Made by a program: the position numbers and the translations under genes. The notes beneath the pieces were generated by a model. The model saw only the letters and a list, made by a program, of their open reading frames with translations. It was not told where the DNA came from and ran no database searches. From assembly GCF_000296775.1 (NCBI RefSeq), contig NZ_AJLE01000001.1, positions 243,538 to 307,537 of the forward strand: a stretch of DNA of 64,000 nt, read 5' to 3'. This document shows, piece by piece, positions 1-8,663 of the stretch; within the stretch, counting starts at the first letter, position 1; each line of letters starts with the position of its first letter. Source of the stretch: Sulfurovum sp. AR. Lineage in GTDB: Bacteria; Campylobacterota; Campylobacteria; Campylobacterales; Sulfurovaceae.

Positions 1-838
1 TAAATGGCGGTTTTTCGATGATGTCATGCCCTACATTGATGATCAGGTCAGCCCTGTCTATTGCACAATGGAGATAATCGTTCTCAGAGAGTGCGGCTGT
101 TCCAAGGTATAAAGGATGGAACTCGCTCACAACGCCTTTCCCCATTTGGGTCATAAAAAAGGGTATTCCGAGTTTATCTATAAACTCTTTCATAGCAGAG
201 CCAATGCACCTGCGATTGGCTCCGGCTCCAATGAGGACCAACGGCATTTTTGCTTCGTATAACATCTTTAAGGCATTTTGTAAACTTTCATTTCTGGCAA
301 TCGGGTAATAGGTTTTACGCACAGGAAAGAGTTGTTCCTCCACTTCTTCTCTTGCAATATCTTCAGGCAGTTCAATATGTACTGCACCGGGTCTCTCCTG
401 TGAAGCCAATTTAAAACTCTGACGTACCATCCCAGCGATGTTGTTGCCATTGACCACTTGTTTGGAACATTTTGTAATGGGTTTCATCATGTGCACAACA
501 TCTATGATCTGAAAACGTCCTTGCTTGCTTTTCTTGATCGGTTTCTGACCGGTGATCATCAACATGGGGATACCTCCCAGGTTGGCATACGCTGCAGGTG
601 TCACAAGGTTAGTTGCACCCGGTCCCAAAGTAGCCATACATACACCGACTTTTCCCGTGAGTCGTCCATAGGTCGCAGCCATAAAACCTGCACCCTGTTC
701 ATGACGGGTCAAAATAAATTGAATACTGGAGTCTCGCAAGGAATTTAAAAGGTCCAGATTCTCCTCTCCGGGAATACCAAAGATATATTCAACCCCCTCA
801 TTCTCTAATGCTTTGATAAATAGATCTGATGCTTTCAT
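1..838 (-). CDS. Acetolactate synthase-like ThDP-dependent enzyme (partial, 3' end outside window)
   Basis: The minus-strand frame opens at the ATG at 838 and stays open to the window edge (about 279 codons), so only the N-terminal half is present. The peptide starts MKASDLFIKALENEGVEYIF and carries FGIPGEEN, where the Glu activates the thiamine diphosphate, then RHEQGAGFMA and GPGATNLVTP. Together these are the PYR domain of the acetolactate synthase/pyruvate oxidase superfamily. The stretch GQKPIKKSKQGRFQ resembles the stand-alone (catabolic AlsS-like) large subunit rather than IlvB, but the C-terminal half needed to decide is missing. It would condense two pyruvates to 2-acetolactate in the cytoplasm. 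It is divergent from the peptidase gene at 1077. Confidence 0.8.
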   Translation of the reverse strand, partial: MKASDLFIKALENEGVEYIFGIPGEENLDLLNSLRDSSIQFILTRHEQGAGFMAATYGRLTGKVGVCMATLGPGATNLVTPAAYANLGGIPMLMITGQKPIKKSKQGRFQIIDVVHMMKPITKCSKQVVNGNNIAGMVRQSFKLASQERPGAVHIELPEDIAREEVEEQLFPVRKTYYPIARNESLQNALKMLYEAKMPLVLIGAGANRRCIGSAMKEFIDKLGIPFFMTQMGKGVVSEFHPLYLGTAALSENDYLHCAIDRADLIINVGHDIIEKPPF

Positions 839-1076
839 TACGTATCGTCCTTGTCTCTTTGATTATAAAAAATTTTATTTTTCATTTTTCTCATACTTAA
901 AGATCCTATTTGGAATAGTATAAAATGAATGTGTGTATTCAGTGTGGACTATATTATCTACCTACTATGATAAAGTAGATTTCATGCAAAAATATAGATT
1001 TAGCCTGTTATAGGTGCTTTTAGAAGCTTATGTATGCAATAATTAGTTTTAATTTCATGAAAGAAAGCAGGGTATT
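839..1076. promoter_or_regulatory. Divergent intergenic region with small inverted repeat
   Basis: This 238-base gap separates the divergent synthase and peptidase genes and must hold both promoters. A TATAAAAT box lies near 919-926. A nested inverted repeat is visible: ATCTAC at 956-961 with GTAGAT at 975-980, enclosing CTACT (962-966) and AGTAG (974-978). This could be an operator, but no regulator can be named. Confidence 0.3.
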
Positions 1077-2180
1077 GTGTTTAAGAGGATCTTTTTAAAA
1101 CATATGCAAGAGACTGGCGGGGAACCCGAAGAGATAGGCCGTTTTCTTGATATACTGAAACAGCTTATACGAACACCTTCTGTTGTAGGGGCTGAACACT
1201 CTTTTTTCCTTTACTTGAAAAGAGAACTGGAAGAGAGAGGGATCAGTGCAACGCTGTATGAAGGCTTACTTGTAGCAGAAGGATCTGAACCTGATAACGG
1301 TATGATCTCTGCGCATATTGACCGTCATGGTCTTATCTGTACCGGTCCCAATGAATTCCAGTATGCAGCCTTTATTGCACAGAACAGAGGAGATCTGACA
1401 GGAGATTCTGTGGCTGAAAAAACCTATAAGGATATTATAGGACGTTTTATGAATCAGCGTGTTCAAGCCTATGATCCATGGTCAGGTGCGTACCTGGGGT
1501 TAGGGGAGATAGACAGTGCCTATATGTGTGAACGCAGATTGAACCTTCTTTTTAAAGTAAAAGGACTGGAACATTTGTATGCGGGTACACCTGTAGCCTA
1601 TGTGGATACACTTACTTATGAGGATGGGTATCTTTCTGCACAACTCGATAACGTACTGAGTGCAGCGATCATTCTTTTTTTATATGAGAGAGGATACCAG
1701 GGGCGCGCTTTTTTCACTGCACAAGAAGAGGTAGGGAAGAGTTGGCGGTATTTACTTGAATGGTTCAGAGGACATGATCTCTCAACCGATTCCTTATTGG
1801 TGCTTGATACCAGTCCATATCCCGGAAGGATTGCTGCAGAGGCACAGCATATCGTGTTGAGGAATAAAGATGCAAATGCCACTTTTGTTTCACCATTGAC
1901 GAAACAGATCGAAACCATTTGTGATGAGTTCTCGATAAAATACGGATACAAAGATGCATTTATAGAGGATCTCAACAGAGAGTTCTTGGCGCAAGGAAAA
2001 CCCCTTTATTCTCTAGGAAGTACGGAGATGGGACGCTTGGCAAAAGCGAGTGACGGCTCCATACAGGGAACAACATTTCAGCTTCCTACGACAGGGTATC
2101 ACACGACGGCAGAAACAGTCTCTCTGGAATCCATTGAGAAAGCACTGAAAATATTGGAAACAATTTATTTGAAAGTATAG
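1077..2180 (+). CDS. M42-family metallopeptidase (glutamyl aminopeptidase-like)
   Basis: A 367-residue protein with features of M42/M20-clan zinc aminopeptidases: AHIDRHG (zinc-ligand His), AQLDNVLSA (bridging Asp), TAQEEVG (catalytic and metal-binding Glu pair), VLDTSP, and a C-terminal GYHTTAETVSLESIEKAL segment. It probably removes N-terminal residues from peptides in the cytoplasm. The GTG at 1077 follows a purine-rich AAAGAAAGCAGG stretch; an ATG at 1104 is the alternative start. It is followed after 13 bases by the RimB-like protease, RimK-like ligase and aspartoacylase-like gene. It may therefore act on the amino-acid-tailed products of that ligase (inference). Confidence 0.8.
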   Translation: MFKRIFLKHMQETGGEPEEIGRFLDILKQLIRTPSVVGAEHSFFLYLKRELEERGISATLYEGLLVAEGSEPDNGMISAHIDRHGLICTGPNEFQYAAFIAQNRGDLTGDSVAEKTYKDIIGRFMNQRVQAYDPWSGAYLGLGEIDSAYMCERRLNLLFKVKGLEHLYAGTPVAYVDTLTYEDGYLSAQLDNVLSAAIILFLYERGYQGRAFFTAQEEVGKSWRYLLEWFRGHDLSTDSLLVLDTSPYPGRIAAEAQHIVLRNKDANATFVSPLTKQIETICDEFSIKYGYKDAFIEDLNREFLAQGKPLYSLGSTEMGRLAKASDGSIQGTTFQLPTTGYHTTAETVSLESIEKALKILETIYLKV

Positions 2181-2193
2181 AAAAGGAAAGAAG

Positions 2194-2604
2194 ATGGAAG
2201 TAATAGGATATATAGAAAGAGTGGATCTTCCAGGACTGGAACTTTTTGCTTTGGATGCCAAGATCGATACAGGCGCGGACTCTTGTTCTATGCACTGTGA
2301 TGACATTGAAGTAGAGGGTGAGAATGTTATTTTCACCCTGCATGATGAAGTGCATCCTGCCTATCATGGTAAAAGGCTTACTTTGCCCATATACAAGGTC
2401 AAAAATGTAAAAAGTTCCAATGGCAGTATTGAAGAGAGAATATTCGTGAAATCAATGGTGAAATTGGGCTGTAAAACCTATGAGGCTGAGATCTCACTGA
2501 CCAATAGAGAAAATATGAAGTATCCTATGCTGATAGGAAGACGTTTCCTATCACATCACTATTTGATAGATGTTTCTCATAAATATATTACAAAGGATAA
2601 ATAA
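2194..2604 (+). CDS. RimB-like retropepsin-fold protease (PF05618 type)
   Basis: A 136-residue protein with the aspartyl-protease-like motif D25-T26-G27-A28 in [14 protein letters not shown], and MLIGRRFL near the C-terminus. Both are typical of the small 'ATP-dependent zinc protease' family, which is really retropepsin-like and recurs beside RimK ligases. In Pseudomonas the equivalent RimB processes RimK-added glutamate tails; that role here is inferred from family and neighbourhood. Its TAA overlaps the ATG of the RimK-like gene by one base (TAATG at 2602-2606), a sign of translational coupling. Confidence 0.82.
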   Translation: MEVIGYIERVDLPGLELFALDAKIDTGADSCSMHCDDIEVEGENVIFTLHDEVHPAYHGKRLTLPIYKVKNVKSSNGSIEERIFVKSMVKLGCKTYEAEISLTNRENMKYPMLIGRRFLSHHYLIDVSHKYITKDK

Positions 2605-3530
2605 TGACCGTTTACATACTTTCTAGAAATATAAATCTCTATTCAACACAAAGGTTGATAGAGGCAGCTGAAGCAAAAGGATGGAATGTACGTGTCATAG
2701 ATTATTTGATGTGTACGATCGAGATCGTGAAGGGAGAGCTGTTAGTGATTTATGATGGTGAATTGTTACCGGTACCAGACGCTATCATCCCTCGTATTGG
2801 CGCAAGTCGAACGTTTTACGGCACAGCGATGGTGCGTCACTTTGAAATGATGGGAGCTTTCAGTGTGGCGGGTAATCTTGCGATCGCAAGATCCAGGGAT
2901 AAGCTCAGAAGCCTTCAGGTGTTATCTATCAATGATGTTGATATGCCAAAAACAGTGTTTGCATCCAATAAAGCCAATGCGAAAGATGTGATCAAACTCA
3001 TCGGAGGGACCCCTTTGGTACTTAAGATCCTTGAAGGAACTCAGGGGGTCGGAGTGGTACTTGCAGAGACACAAAAAGCAGCACAATCAGTATTGGATGC
3101 TTTTTATGGCATGGATGTGAGTCTTTTGGTGCAGGAGTTCATCAAAGAGGCTGGGGGAGCAGATATCCGTGCATTTGTCATCAATGGCCAGGTGGTCGGG
3201 GCGATGAAACGCCAAGGTGCAGAAGGTGATTTCAGATCCAACCTTCATCAGGGAGGAAGTGCAACTGCACATAAACTCAGCCGTAAGGAAAAATCTACGG
3301 CGATCGCTGCTGCAAAGGCAATGGGACTGGGTGTATGCGGTGTAGATATGATCCCTTCTGATCGTGGTCCATTGGTGATGGAGGTGAACTCATCTCCTGG
3401 ACTTGAAGGTATTGAAAAAGCGACCAATGCAAATATCGCAGGGAAGATCATGGATTATATTGAAGCCAACATTAAACCTACGGATAATAAAAAACCACCG
3501 CGTCGCAGAAAAGATAATATTGGGGCATAA
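2604..3530 (+). CDS. rimK: RimK-family ATP-grasp alpha-L-glutamate ligase
   Basis: A 308-residue protein, close to E. coli RimK (300). It shows the family signatures [30 protein letters not shown], the ATP-grasp core [36 protein letters not shown], and the metal-binding segment [16 protein letters not shown]. RimK adds glutamates to the C-terminus of ribosomal protein S6, while relatives (CofF, MptN, LysX) modify other carboxylates, so the substrate is not fixed by sequence. The C-terminal tail (about residues 290-308) is basic, with PPRRRK. It is coupled to the RimB-like gene and abuts the aspartoacylase-like gene, whose ATG follows directly on its stop. Confidence 0.85.
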   Translation: MTVYILSRNINLYSTQRLIEAAEAKGWNVRVIDYLMCTIEIVKGELLVIYDGELLPVPDAIIPRIGASRTFYGTAMVRHFEMMGAFSVAGNLAIARSRDKLRSLQVLSINDVDMPKTVFASNKANAKDVIKLIGGTPLVLKILEGTQGVGVVLAETQKAAQSVLDAFYGMDVSLLVQEFIKEAGGADIRAFVINGQVVGAMKRQGAEGDFRSNLHQGGSATAHKLSRKEKSTAIAAAKAMGLGVCGVDMIPSDRGPLVMEVNSSPGLEGIEKATNANIAGKIMDYIEANIKPTDNKKPPRRRKDNIGA

Positions 3531-4571
3531 ATGAGACATAATCCTTTTATCTTAGGTGGTGAAGAGATACCTAGAGGTACACAAAGACGTGTAGAGATAG
3601 AGTTGCCAAGTTTTTACGGTACACCTACGTCTCTTACAGCCTATGTGATCCGCGGTAAAAAAGCGGGTCCAACGGTTTTCATTAGTGCAGCCATTCATGG
3701 AGATGAACTCAATGGTATAGAGATCATCCGTCGTCTTCGTCAGCTGCATTTGCTTACCAAACTTAAAGGTACATTGATACTTGTTCCTATAGTGAACATT
3801 TACGGAGCCATAAACCTTTCGAGGTATCTACCTGACAGACGTGACCTGAACAGAAGTTTCCCGGGTCATTCCAAAGGAGCGCTTGCCTCACGTCTGGCAA
3901 AGACCTTTTTTGATGAGATCGTATCCCAATGTGATCTGGGGATCGACCTGCATACGGCCAGTATTCATAAGGACAATCTCCCCCAAGTGCGTACCAATAT
4001 CGACAATGAATATACTTTGAGACTTGCCTATGCATTTGAAGCACCTGTGATACTACATTCGGAATTAAGGGATGGATCTTTACGTGCTGTAGCACAAGAT
4101 AAAGGGATACCGATCTTACTGTATGAAGCGGGAGAAGCTTTGAGACTGGATGAAAAATCCATTAAGATCGGGGTAAAAGGCATTATCAATGTACTCAGGG
4201 CTAACGAGATGCTGCCGGTGCGTGTCAAAAAAAGCAGTCGCATTAAGCCTGTGTTGACAAAAAACAGCAAATGGATACGTGCGCACGAAAGTGGTATGAT
4301 ACAAACCATTAAACAATTAGGTGATGTAGTGGAAGAGGGGGATATCATTGCACGTATTCATTCATTGTTTGATGATCAAAGCTATGAAGTGGCTGCACCT
4401 TTTGATGGTATTATCATAGGAAAAACACAAATTCCTCTTATCCATGAGGGGGATGCAGCGTTTCATATCGCAGCACTGAAAGATATTCAAATCGCTGAAG
4501 AGCGCATGGAACCTTTCCATCAGGATGAGACCCTGATGGAGATTCCAATGGTAGATGAGAGGATCGTATAA
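3531..4571 (+). CDS. Succinylglutamate desuccinylase/aspartoacylase-family hydrolase
   Basis: A 346-residue zinc carboxypeptidase-like protein. It has the H56-G-D-E59 zinc motif (AAIHGDELNG), DRRDLNRSFPG for carboxylate binding, and DLHTA with His141 as third ligand. Residues from about 255 on form a lipoyl/biotinyl-like beta barrel (GDVVEEGDIIARI ... YEVAAPFDGII), as in AstE/AspA-type relatives. It would cleave an amide bond of an N-acyl amino acid or an isopeptide. Directly downstream of the RimK-like gene, it is a plausible remover or processor of RimK-type modifications; that is inference. Confidence 0.83.
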   Translation: MRHNPFILGGEEIPRGTQRRVEIELPSFYGTPTSLTAYVIRGKKAGPTVFISAAIHGDELNGIEIIRRLRQLHLLTKLKGTLILVPIVNIYGAINLSRYLPDRRDLNRSFPGHSKGALASRLAKTFFDEIVSQCDLGIDLHTASIHKDNLPQVRTNIDNEYTLRLAYAFEAPVILHSELRDGSLRAVAQDKGIPILLYEAGEALRLDEKSIKIGVKGIINVLRANEMLPVRVKKSSRIKPVLTKNSKWIRAHESGMIQTIKQLGDVVEEGDIIARIHSLFDDQSYEVAAPFDGIIIGKTQIPLIHEGDAAFHIAALKDIQIAEERMEPFHQDETLMEIPMVDERIV

Positions 4572-4602
4572 AAATGACTGTATTGGTATTTAGGAATGTC
4601 AG

Positions 4603-5415
4603 ATGCATGAAGAGATCATAGAAAAACTGCGTAAAGAGAATGAGCTCTTACGGCAAACTCATACGGAAGCTGATCTCTATTATGCCAAGATGAAAGAGTT
4701 GGAAATATATCAGGCCCAGTTGGTGAAACTCTTGACTGAAATAGAGGAAAAATCCCAAAAAGTGATCGTACTCTTTGAGGGAAGAGATGCGGCAGGAAAA
4801 GGAAGTCTTATCGGGAGCATATCCCAATATCTGAACCCTAAGCACTGTCGTTCTGTTGCGCTTGGTAAACCTACGGATGAAGAGAGATCACAATGGTATT
4901 TTCAAAAATATATTAAGCATTTCCCACGCGGGGGAGAATTGGTACTTTTTGATCGAAGTTGGTATAACCGTGCCATGGTTGAGCCGGTATTTGGATTTTG
5001 TACCCAGAATGAGTATGAACTTTTTTTAGACACGGTGACCAACTTTGAAGATTCCTTCACGAAGCATGGTACACGTCTGATAAAGATCTATCTGAGCGTT
5101 TCCAAAGAGATACAAAATGAACGTTTTGAAAAACGTCGTACCGATCCTTTGAGACAGTGGAAGCTCAGTGAAATAGATATGCAGGCCCAGGCAATGTGGA
5201 ATGAGTTCACACAAAAAAAGAGAATCATGCTTGAACGTACCCATACCCCTGAGTCCCCATGGCATATTATTCGGTCAAATGATAAGCATAAAGCACGTAT
5301 AGAGGCGATGAAGTTGATATTGAGAGAACTTGATTTCAAAGTAGAGGATTCCACAGTTGATCTGAAGGCTGATGAGAATATCTTAGTCTCTGTCGAGGCT
5401 GAAATATTAGGTTGA
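4603..5415 (+). CDS. ppk2: Polyphosphate kinase 2 (PPK2 class I-like)
   Basis: A 270-residue cytoplasmic protein with PPK2 motifs: Walker A GRDAAGKG at 60-67, the Walker B-like FDRSWYNR at 116-123, and EKRRTDPLRQWKLSEID in the lid region. PPK2 transfers phosphate between polyphosphate and nucleotides, mostly making GTP or ATP from GDP or ADP. The N-terminal 50 residues are a charged helix. An ATG at 4603 preceded by AGGAATGTC is the chosen start. It lies 31 bases after the aspartoacylase-like gene and may share its transcript. Confidence 0.9.
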   Translation: MHEEIIEKLRKENELLRQTHTEADLYYAKMKELEIYQAQLVKLLTEIEEKSQKVIVLFEGRDAAGKGSLIGSISQYLNPKHCRSVALGKPTDEERSQWYFQKYIKHFPRGGELVLFDRSWYNRAMVEPVFGFCTQNEYELFLDTVTNFEDSFTKHGTRLIKIYLSVSKEIQNERFEKRRTDPLRQWKLSEIDMQAQAMWNEFTQKKRIMLERTHTPESPWHIIRSNDKHKARIEAMKLILRELDFKVEDSTVDLKADENILVSVEAEILG

Positions 5416-5451
5416 CACTATGGTTTGTAATGACATCTAAAAGGTAAAATT

Positions 5452-6249
5452 ATGACACACGTAGAACATTTGGTCGATACACTGCATCTAGAAGATTTAG
5501 ACAACCCTCTACACCCCTCTATTTTTGATGACAATGATGAATATGATATGCTTATCATACGTCTTCCTGTCATTACTGAGAAGCTTGAAGCGATCTCCTT
5601 AGGGTTTATCATTACAAAAGATGCCAGTTATCTGTTCAATGCTGAAAAGAGTAGACTAGAGGAGCTAGGGAATCGATTTGAAGGGCCGCATCAAAAGATA
5701 GATACACTTTTGGACTATCTCCTTAAATCCTTTCACTCCTATCAGGATCAGATTTCCGACATGGAAGAGACACTGTATGAAGATACAGTAAAATCGAACT
5801 TTATGACACAGTGGCTTACGTTAAAAAGAGATATTTTACGGGTAGAACGCATCATGCACCGTACTTCAGCTGTCATGCAGGATATGATCCAGTATTATGA
5901 GACGGATGGGAGTTTTCCTTTGAACCATTATATAGATATTCATGAGCATTGCGAACGTATTTTACGTTCTGCAACACTGCAGCTTTCAAAACTCGATTAT
6001 CTCTATAATTTTTATAATACGCGTACCAATGAAAAAATGAATCGTCTTATTTTTCTTCTTACGATTATTTCAGCGGTTTTTCTTCCGCTTAATCTGATCG
6101 TTGGTTTTTTTGGTATGAATACAAGCGGTCTGCCATTTACAGAGGGATCGAATGGTACTTTCAGTGTGGTAGTGGGGTTGGTTTTCCTGGTTGTCATCAC
6201 ATCATTAGGTGTGCTTGTCTGGAGGCGTAAAATCGAGTATTCGGAATAA
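5452..6249 (+). CDS. corA: CorA-family divalent cation transporter
   Basis: A 265-residue protein with the CorA layout: an N-terminal cytoplasmic alpha/beta part, a long helical stalk (about 95-195), and two C-terminal membrane helices. GMN at 221-223 follows the first helix (LIFLLTIISAVFLPLNLIVGFF) and forms the selectivity filter. It is shorter than E. coli CorA (316) because of a small N-terminal domain. The ion could be Mg, Ni, Co or Zn; GMN-family members differ. It starts 36 bases after ppk2. Downstream (6250-6323) is a pseudo-palindromic stretch before the convergent proA. Confidence 0.85.
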   Translation: MTHVEHLVDTLHLEDLDNPLHPSIFDDNDEYDMLIIRLPVITEKLEAISLGFIITKDASYLFNAEKSRLEELGNRFEGPHQKIDTLLDYLLKSFHSYQDQISDMEETLYEDTVKSNFMTQWLTLKRDILRVERIMHRTSAVMQDMIQYYETDGSFPLNHYIDIHEHCERILRSATLQLSKLDYLYNFYNTRTNEKMNRLIFLLTIISAVFLPLNLIVGFFGMNTSGLPFTEGSNGTFSVVVGLVFLVVITSLGVLVWRRKIEYSE

Positions 6250-6276
6250 GTGACGGGTTGTCATTGGTTGAGGTAC

Positions 6277-6309
6277 TCTACAGCCTTGAGGGCTGCAGTG
6301 AACTGTAGA
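6277..6309. terminator. Hairpin between convergent corA-like and proA genes
   Basis: Two competing inverted repeats lie between the convergent stop codons: CAGCC (6281-6285) with GGCTG (6291-6295), and TCTACAG (6277-6283) with CTGTAGA (6303-6309). Neither is followed by a clear U-tract, so a terminator role is only likely from position. Confidence 0.35.
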
Positions 6310-6323
6310 CAAGAAGCAGCAGG

Positions 6324-7559
6324 TTATTTACGTACCTGTCCGCTACCGTAAATTTTAAACTTATAGGTTGTAAGCCCCTCTATGCCCATCGGTCCTCTGG
6401 CATGGAGTTTGTTGGTACTGATCCCCACTTCTGCACCGAATCCAAAGGCACCTCCATCTGTAAAGCGTGTCGAGGCATTGACATAGACTGCTGCAGCATC
6501 GATAGCATTCAAAAAGAGTTCAGCCGTAGTGATATTTTCTGTGATAATAGCTTCAGAATGTCCTGAACCAAATCTCACAATGTGTTCAATCGCACCTTCA
6601 ACCCCATCAACGACTTTAATATTTAAAATATTCGCCAAATATTCTGTATCATAATCTTCATCCGTTGCATGTGCAACTTCTATAATATCTTGTGTTCTAC
6701 TATCACCTTTGAGCTCGGTGTGTGCCTCATCAAATGCAGTTTTGAGTTGAGGTAAGGCCTCTTTTGCTATGGCAGCATCAACCAAGAGTGTCTCCATAGC
6801 ATTACATACACCGGGACGTTGTACTTTTGCATTAAGCGCGATCGCTATGGCATTGTCCAGTTTTGCATCTTTGTCGATGTAGGTATGACACTGTCCTTTA
6901 TCGTGTTTAACCACAGCGACAGTCGCATTCTCCGTGACATGTTTGATGAGTCCTGCACCACCTCTTGGGATGATAAGATCCACATATTTATCCATCTTGA
7001 TCAGTTTGTCAACTCCCTCTCTTGACGCATCCGGGATGAGTGAGATCAAGGCACGCGGGAGATCGTTCGCTTCTAATACATCTTGAAGTATTCTGGCGAT
7101 CTCTTCGTTGGAGTTCTGAGCCTCTTTACCCCCTTTGAGTACACAAACATTGGAGCTTTTAAAACAGAGTGCTGCAGTGTCAGAAGTCACATTGGGACGA
7201 GATTCGTAGATGATCCCTATCACACCGATAGGGATAGAAACCTTCTGCATGTTTAAGCCATCTTCAGTGATCCATCCGTCCAAGACACGGCCTACAGGGT
7301 CTTTCAAGGCTGCTATCTCTTCTATGGCTACTGCCATTGCATCGATGCGGCTTTCATCTAATAAAAGCCTGTCCATCAGTGCAGAAGAGAGTTTGTTCTT
7401 TTCTCCATCTTCCATATCTTTTTTGTTCTGTGCTACTAGGGTGCTGGTGTTATCTCTAAGGGCCTGAGCCATTTCCTTCAGTATTCTGTTTTTTTCACGT
7501 CCGCTGATGGTCGCTAGAATCCTGCTTGAATTTTTCGCTTCTTTTAGAAAAGCTTCCAT
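6324..7559 (-). CDS. proA: Gamma-glutamyl phosphate reductase
   Basis: A 411-residue protein of usual ProA length, in the aldehyde dehydrogenase superfamily. It contains the nucleotide-binding segment PIGVIGIIYESRPNVT, the catalytic-cysteine region QRPGVCNAMETLLVD, and the C-terminal GPMGIEGLTTYKF typical of ProA. It reduces glutamate-5-phosphate with NADPH to glutamate semialdehyde, the second step of proline synthesis. It is the last gene of a minus-strand run proB-proC-ppnP-proA; its ATG lies 2 bases after the ppnP stop, so they are surely co-transcribed. Confidence 0.95.
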   Translation of the reverse strand: MEAFLKEAKNSSRILATISGREKNRILKEMAQALRDNTSTLVAQNKKDMEDGEKNKLSSALMDRLLLDESRIDAMAVAIEEIAALKDPVGRVLDGWITEDGLNMQKVSIPIGVIGIIYESRPNVTSDTAALCFKSSNVCVLKGGKEAQNSNEEIARILQDVLEANDLPRALISLIPDASREGVDKLIKMDKYVDLIIPRGGAGLIKHVTENATVAVVKHDKGQCHTYIDKDAKLDNAIAIALNAKVQRPGVCNAMETLLVDAAIAKEALPQLKTAFDEAHTELKGDSRTQDIIEVAHATDEDYDTEYLANILNIKVVDGVEGAIEHIVRFGSGHSEAIITENITTAELFLNAIDAAAVYVNASTRFTDGGAFGFGAEVGISTNKLHARGPMGIEGLTTYKFKIYGSGQVRK

Positions 7560-7561
7560 TG

Positions 7562-7879
7562 TTATGCCTTTATATAACTACAGCAGTAATCTGTAACTGT
7601 TTTGATCTTCAGATCAAATGATGAGTTGGCCGGTACATTGAAACTCTCAGGGGTGTTTAATGTCCTGAATTTTGTTTCACCCGGAAGTCTTATCTCCAAT
7701 TCTCCACTCATCATCTCCATGATCTCTGCTTCATTCGTGTCAAATGTATATTCACCCGGCTGCATCACACCTAGGGTCTGTCTATCTCCATTGGGTAAAA
7801 AAATAGTTCTACTTACTACTTTTCCATCGAAATATACATTGGCTTCTTTGATCATTGATATGTTTTCTAGTTTTGTCAT
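7562..7879 (-). CDS. ppnP: Pyrimidine/purine nucleoside phosphorylase PpnP (cupin, DUF1255)
   Basis: A 105-residue single-domain cupin beginning MTKLENISMIKEANVYFDGK and containing TRTIFLP-like strand SRTIFLPNGDRQTLGVMQPG and FNVPANSSFDLKI, the hallmark of PpnP/YaiE. The family phosphorolyses diverse nucleosides. The ATG at 7879 has AAGGAAAG seven bases upstream; the frame could open 20 codons earlier (7939), but that would overlap proC and adds a non-conserved, lysine-rich leader. It sits between proC and proA, an unexpected place for nucleoside salvage. Confidence 0.85.
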   Translation of the reverse strand: MTKLENISMIKEANVYFDGKVVSRTIFLPNGDRQTLGVMQPGEYTFDTNEAEIMEMMSGELEIRLPGETKFRTLNTPESFNVPANSSFDLKIKTVTDYCCSYIKA

Positions 7880-7895
7880 TTTCTTTCCTTTTTCA

Positions 7896-8663
7896 TTAGT
7901 TTTTCTCTTTAAGCTCTTTGGCTTTAGCATAGGCATCACTGACTGCTTCCATCATACCGTGACGCACGTTACAACGCTCTAGTGCAGCATATCCAGCGGC
8001 AGTTGTGCCTCCCGGGCTCATCACACCATCTTTTAGGATCGCTGGGTTTTCATGTGCTATAAGGGATGCAAATCCTTCAAAAAGACCTTGTACCAGTACC
8101 TGGGCATCCGCACGTTTAAGCCCTTGATTTACTGCACCATCGGCCAGGCTTTCAGCGATCAGTGCCAAGTATGCAGGCCCGCTTCCTGCGACACCTGTTG
8201 CGATGTCCAGTTCGTTTTCACTGTTGAGCCATAAACTTCTACCAATGGAGTTAAAGATACTTAATGCACTTTCCTTTAGATCTTCATCTCCTGTGATCGT
8301 TGTCATAGATTTAAGATGACTCGCACCTAAGTTCGGCATCGTTCTTATGTATTTTTTTGCTTTGATCTGTGCGCTGAGACTCTCTATGGATGTGCCTGCC
8401 AGAACAGAATAAATGGCATCTGCTTCACCCGTTAATTTTGGAGCAAGATCAGGGAGAGAGTAGGGTTTGACACAAAGTACTATATGTTTATTTGATATAT
8501 CTTCTTTCGCTTCCATCACTTTCGTTGAAATTTGAGGAAGCTGTTCTTGAAGCGCTTGTAAAGAGTGTTTGTTTCTTCCCAGAACCTCTATCTCATAATG
8601 TTCAACTAACCCTTCAATAAGCGCCTTAGCCATATTACCATTGCCAATAAATGTTAACTTCAT
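7896..8663 (-). CDS. proC: Pyrroline-5-carboxylate reductase
   Basis: A 255-residue protein with an N-terminal dinucleotide fold (LTFIGNGNMAKALIEGL), AGTSIESLSAQI, RTMPNLGA, the substrate-site motif GVAGSGPAYLALIAESLADGAVNQG, and the C-terminal signature SPGGTTAAGYAALE. It reduces delta-1-pyrroline-5-carboxylate to proline, the last biosynthetic step. Its ATG at 8663 overlaps the proB stop by one base (TAATG on the minus strand), showing tight coupling. Confidence 0.95.
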   Translation of the reverse strand: MKLTFIGNGNMAKALIEGLVEHYEIEVLGRNKHSLQALQEQLPQISTKVMEAKEDISNKHIVLCVKPYSLPDLAPKLTGEADAIYSVLAGTSIESLSAQIKAKKYIRTMPNLGASHLKSMTTITGDEDLKESALSIFNSIGRSLWLNSENELDIATGVAGSGPAYLALIAESLADGAVNQGLKRADAQVLVQGLFEGFASLIAHENPAILKDGVMSPGGTTAAGYAALERCNVRHGMMEAVSDAYAKAKELKEKN

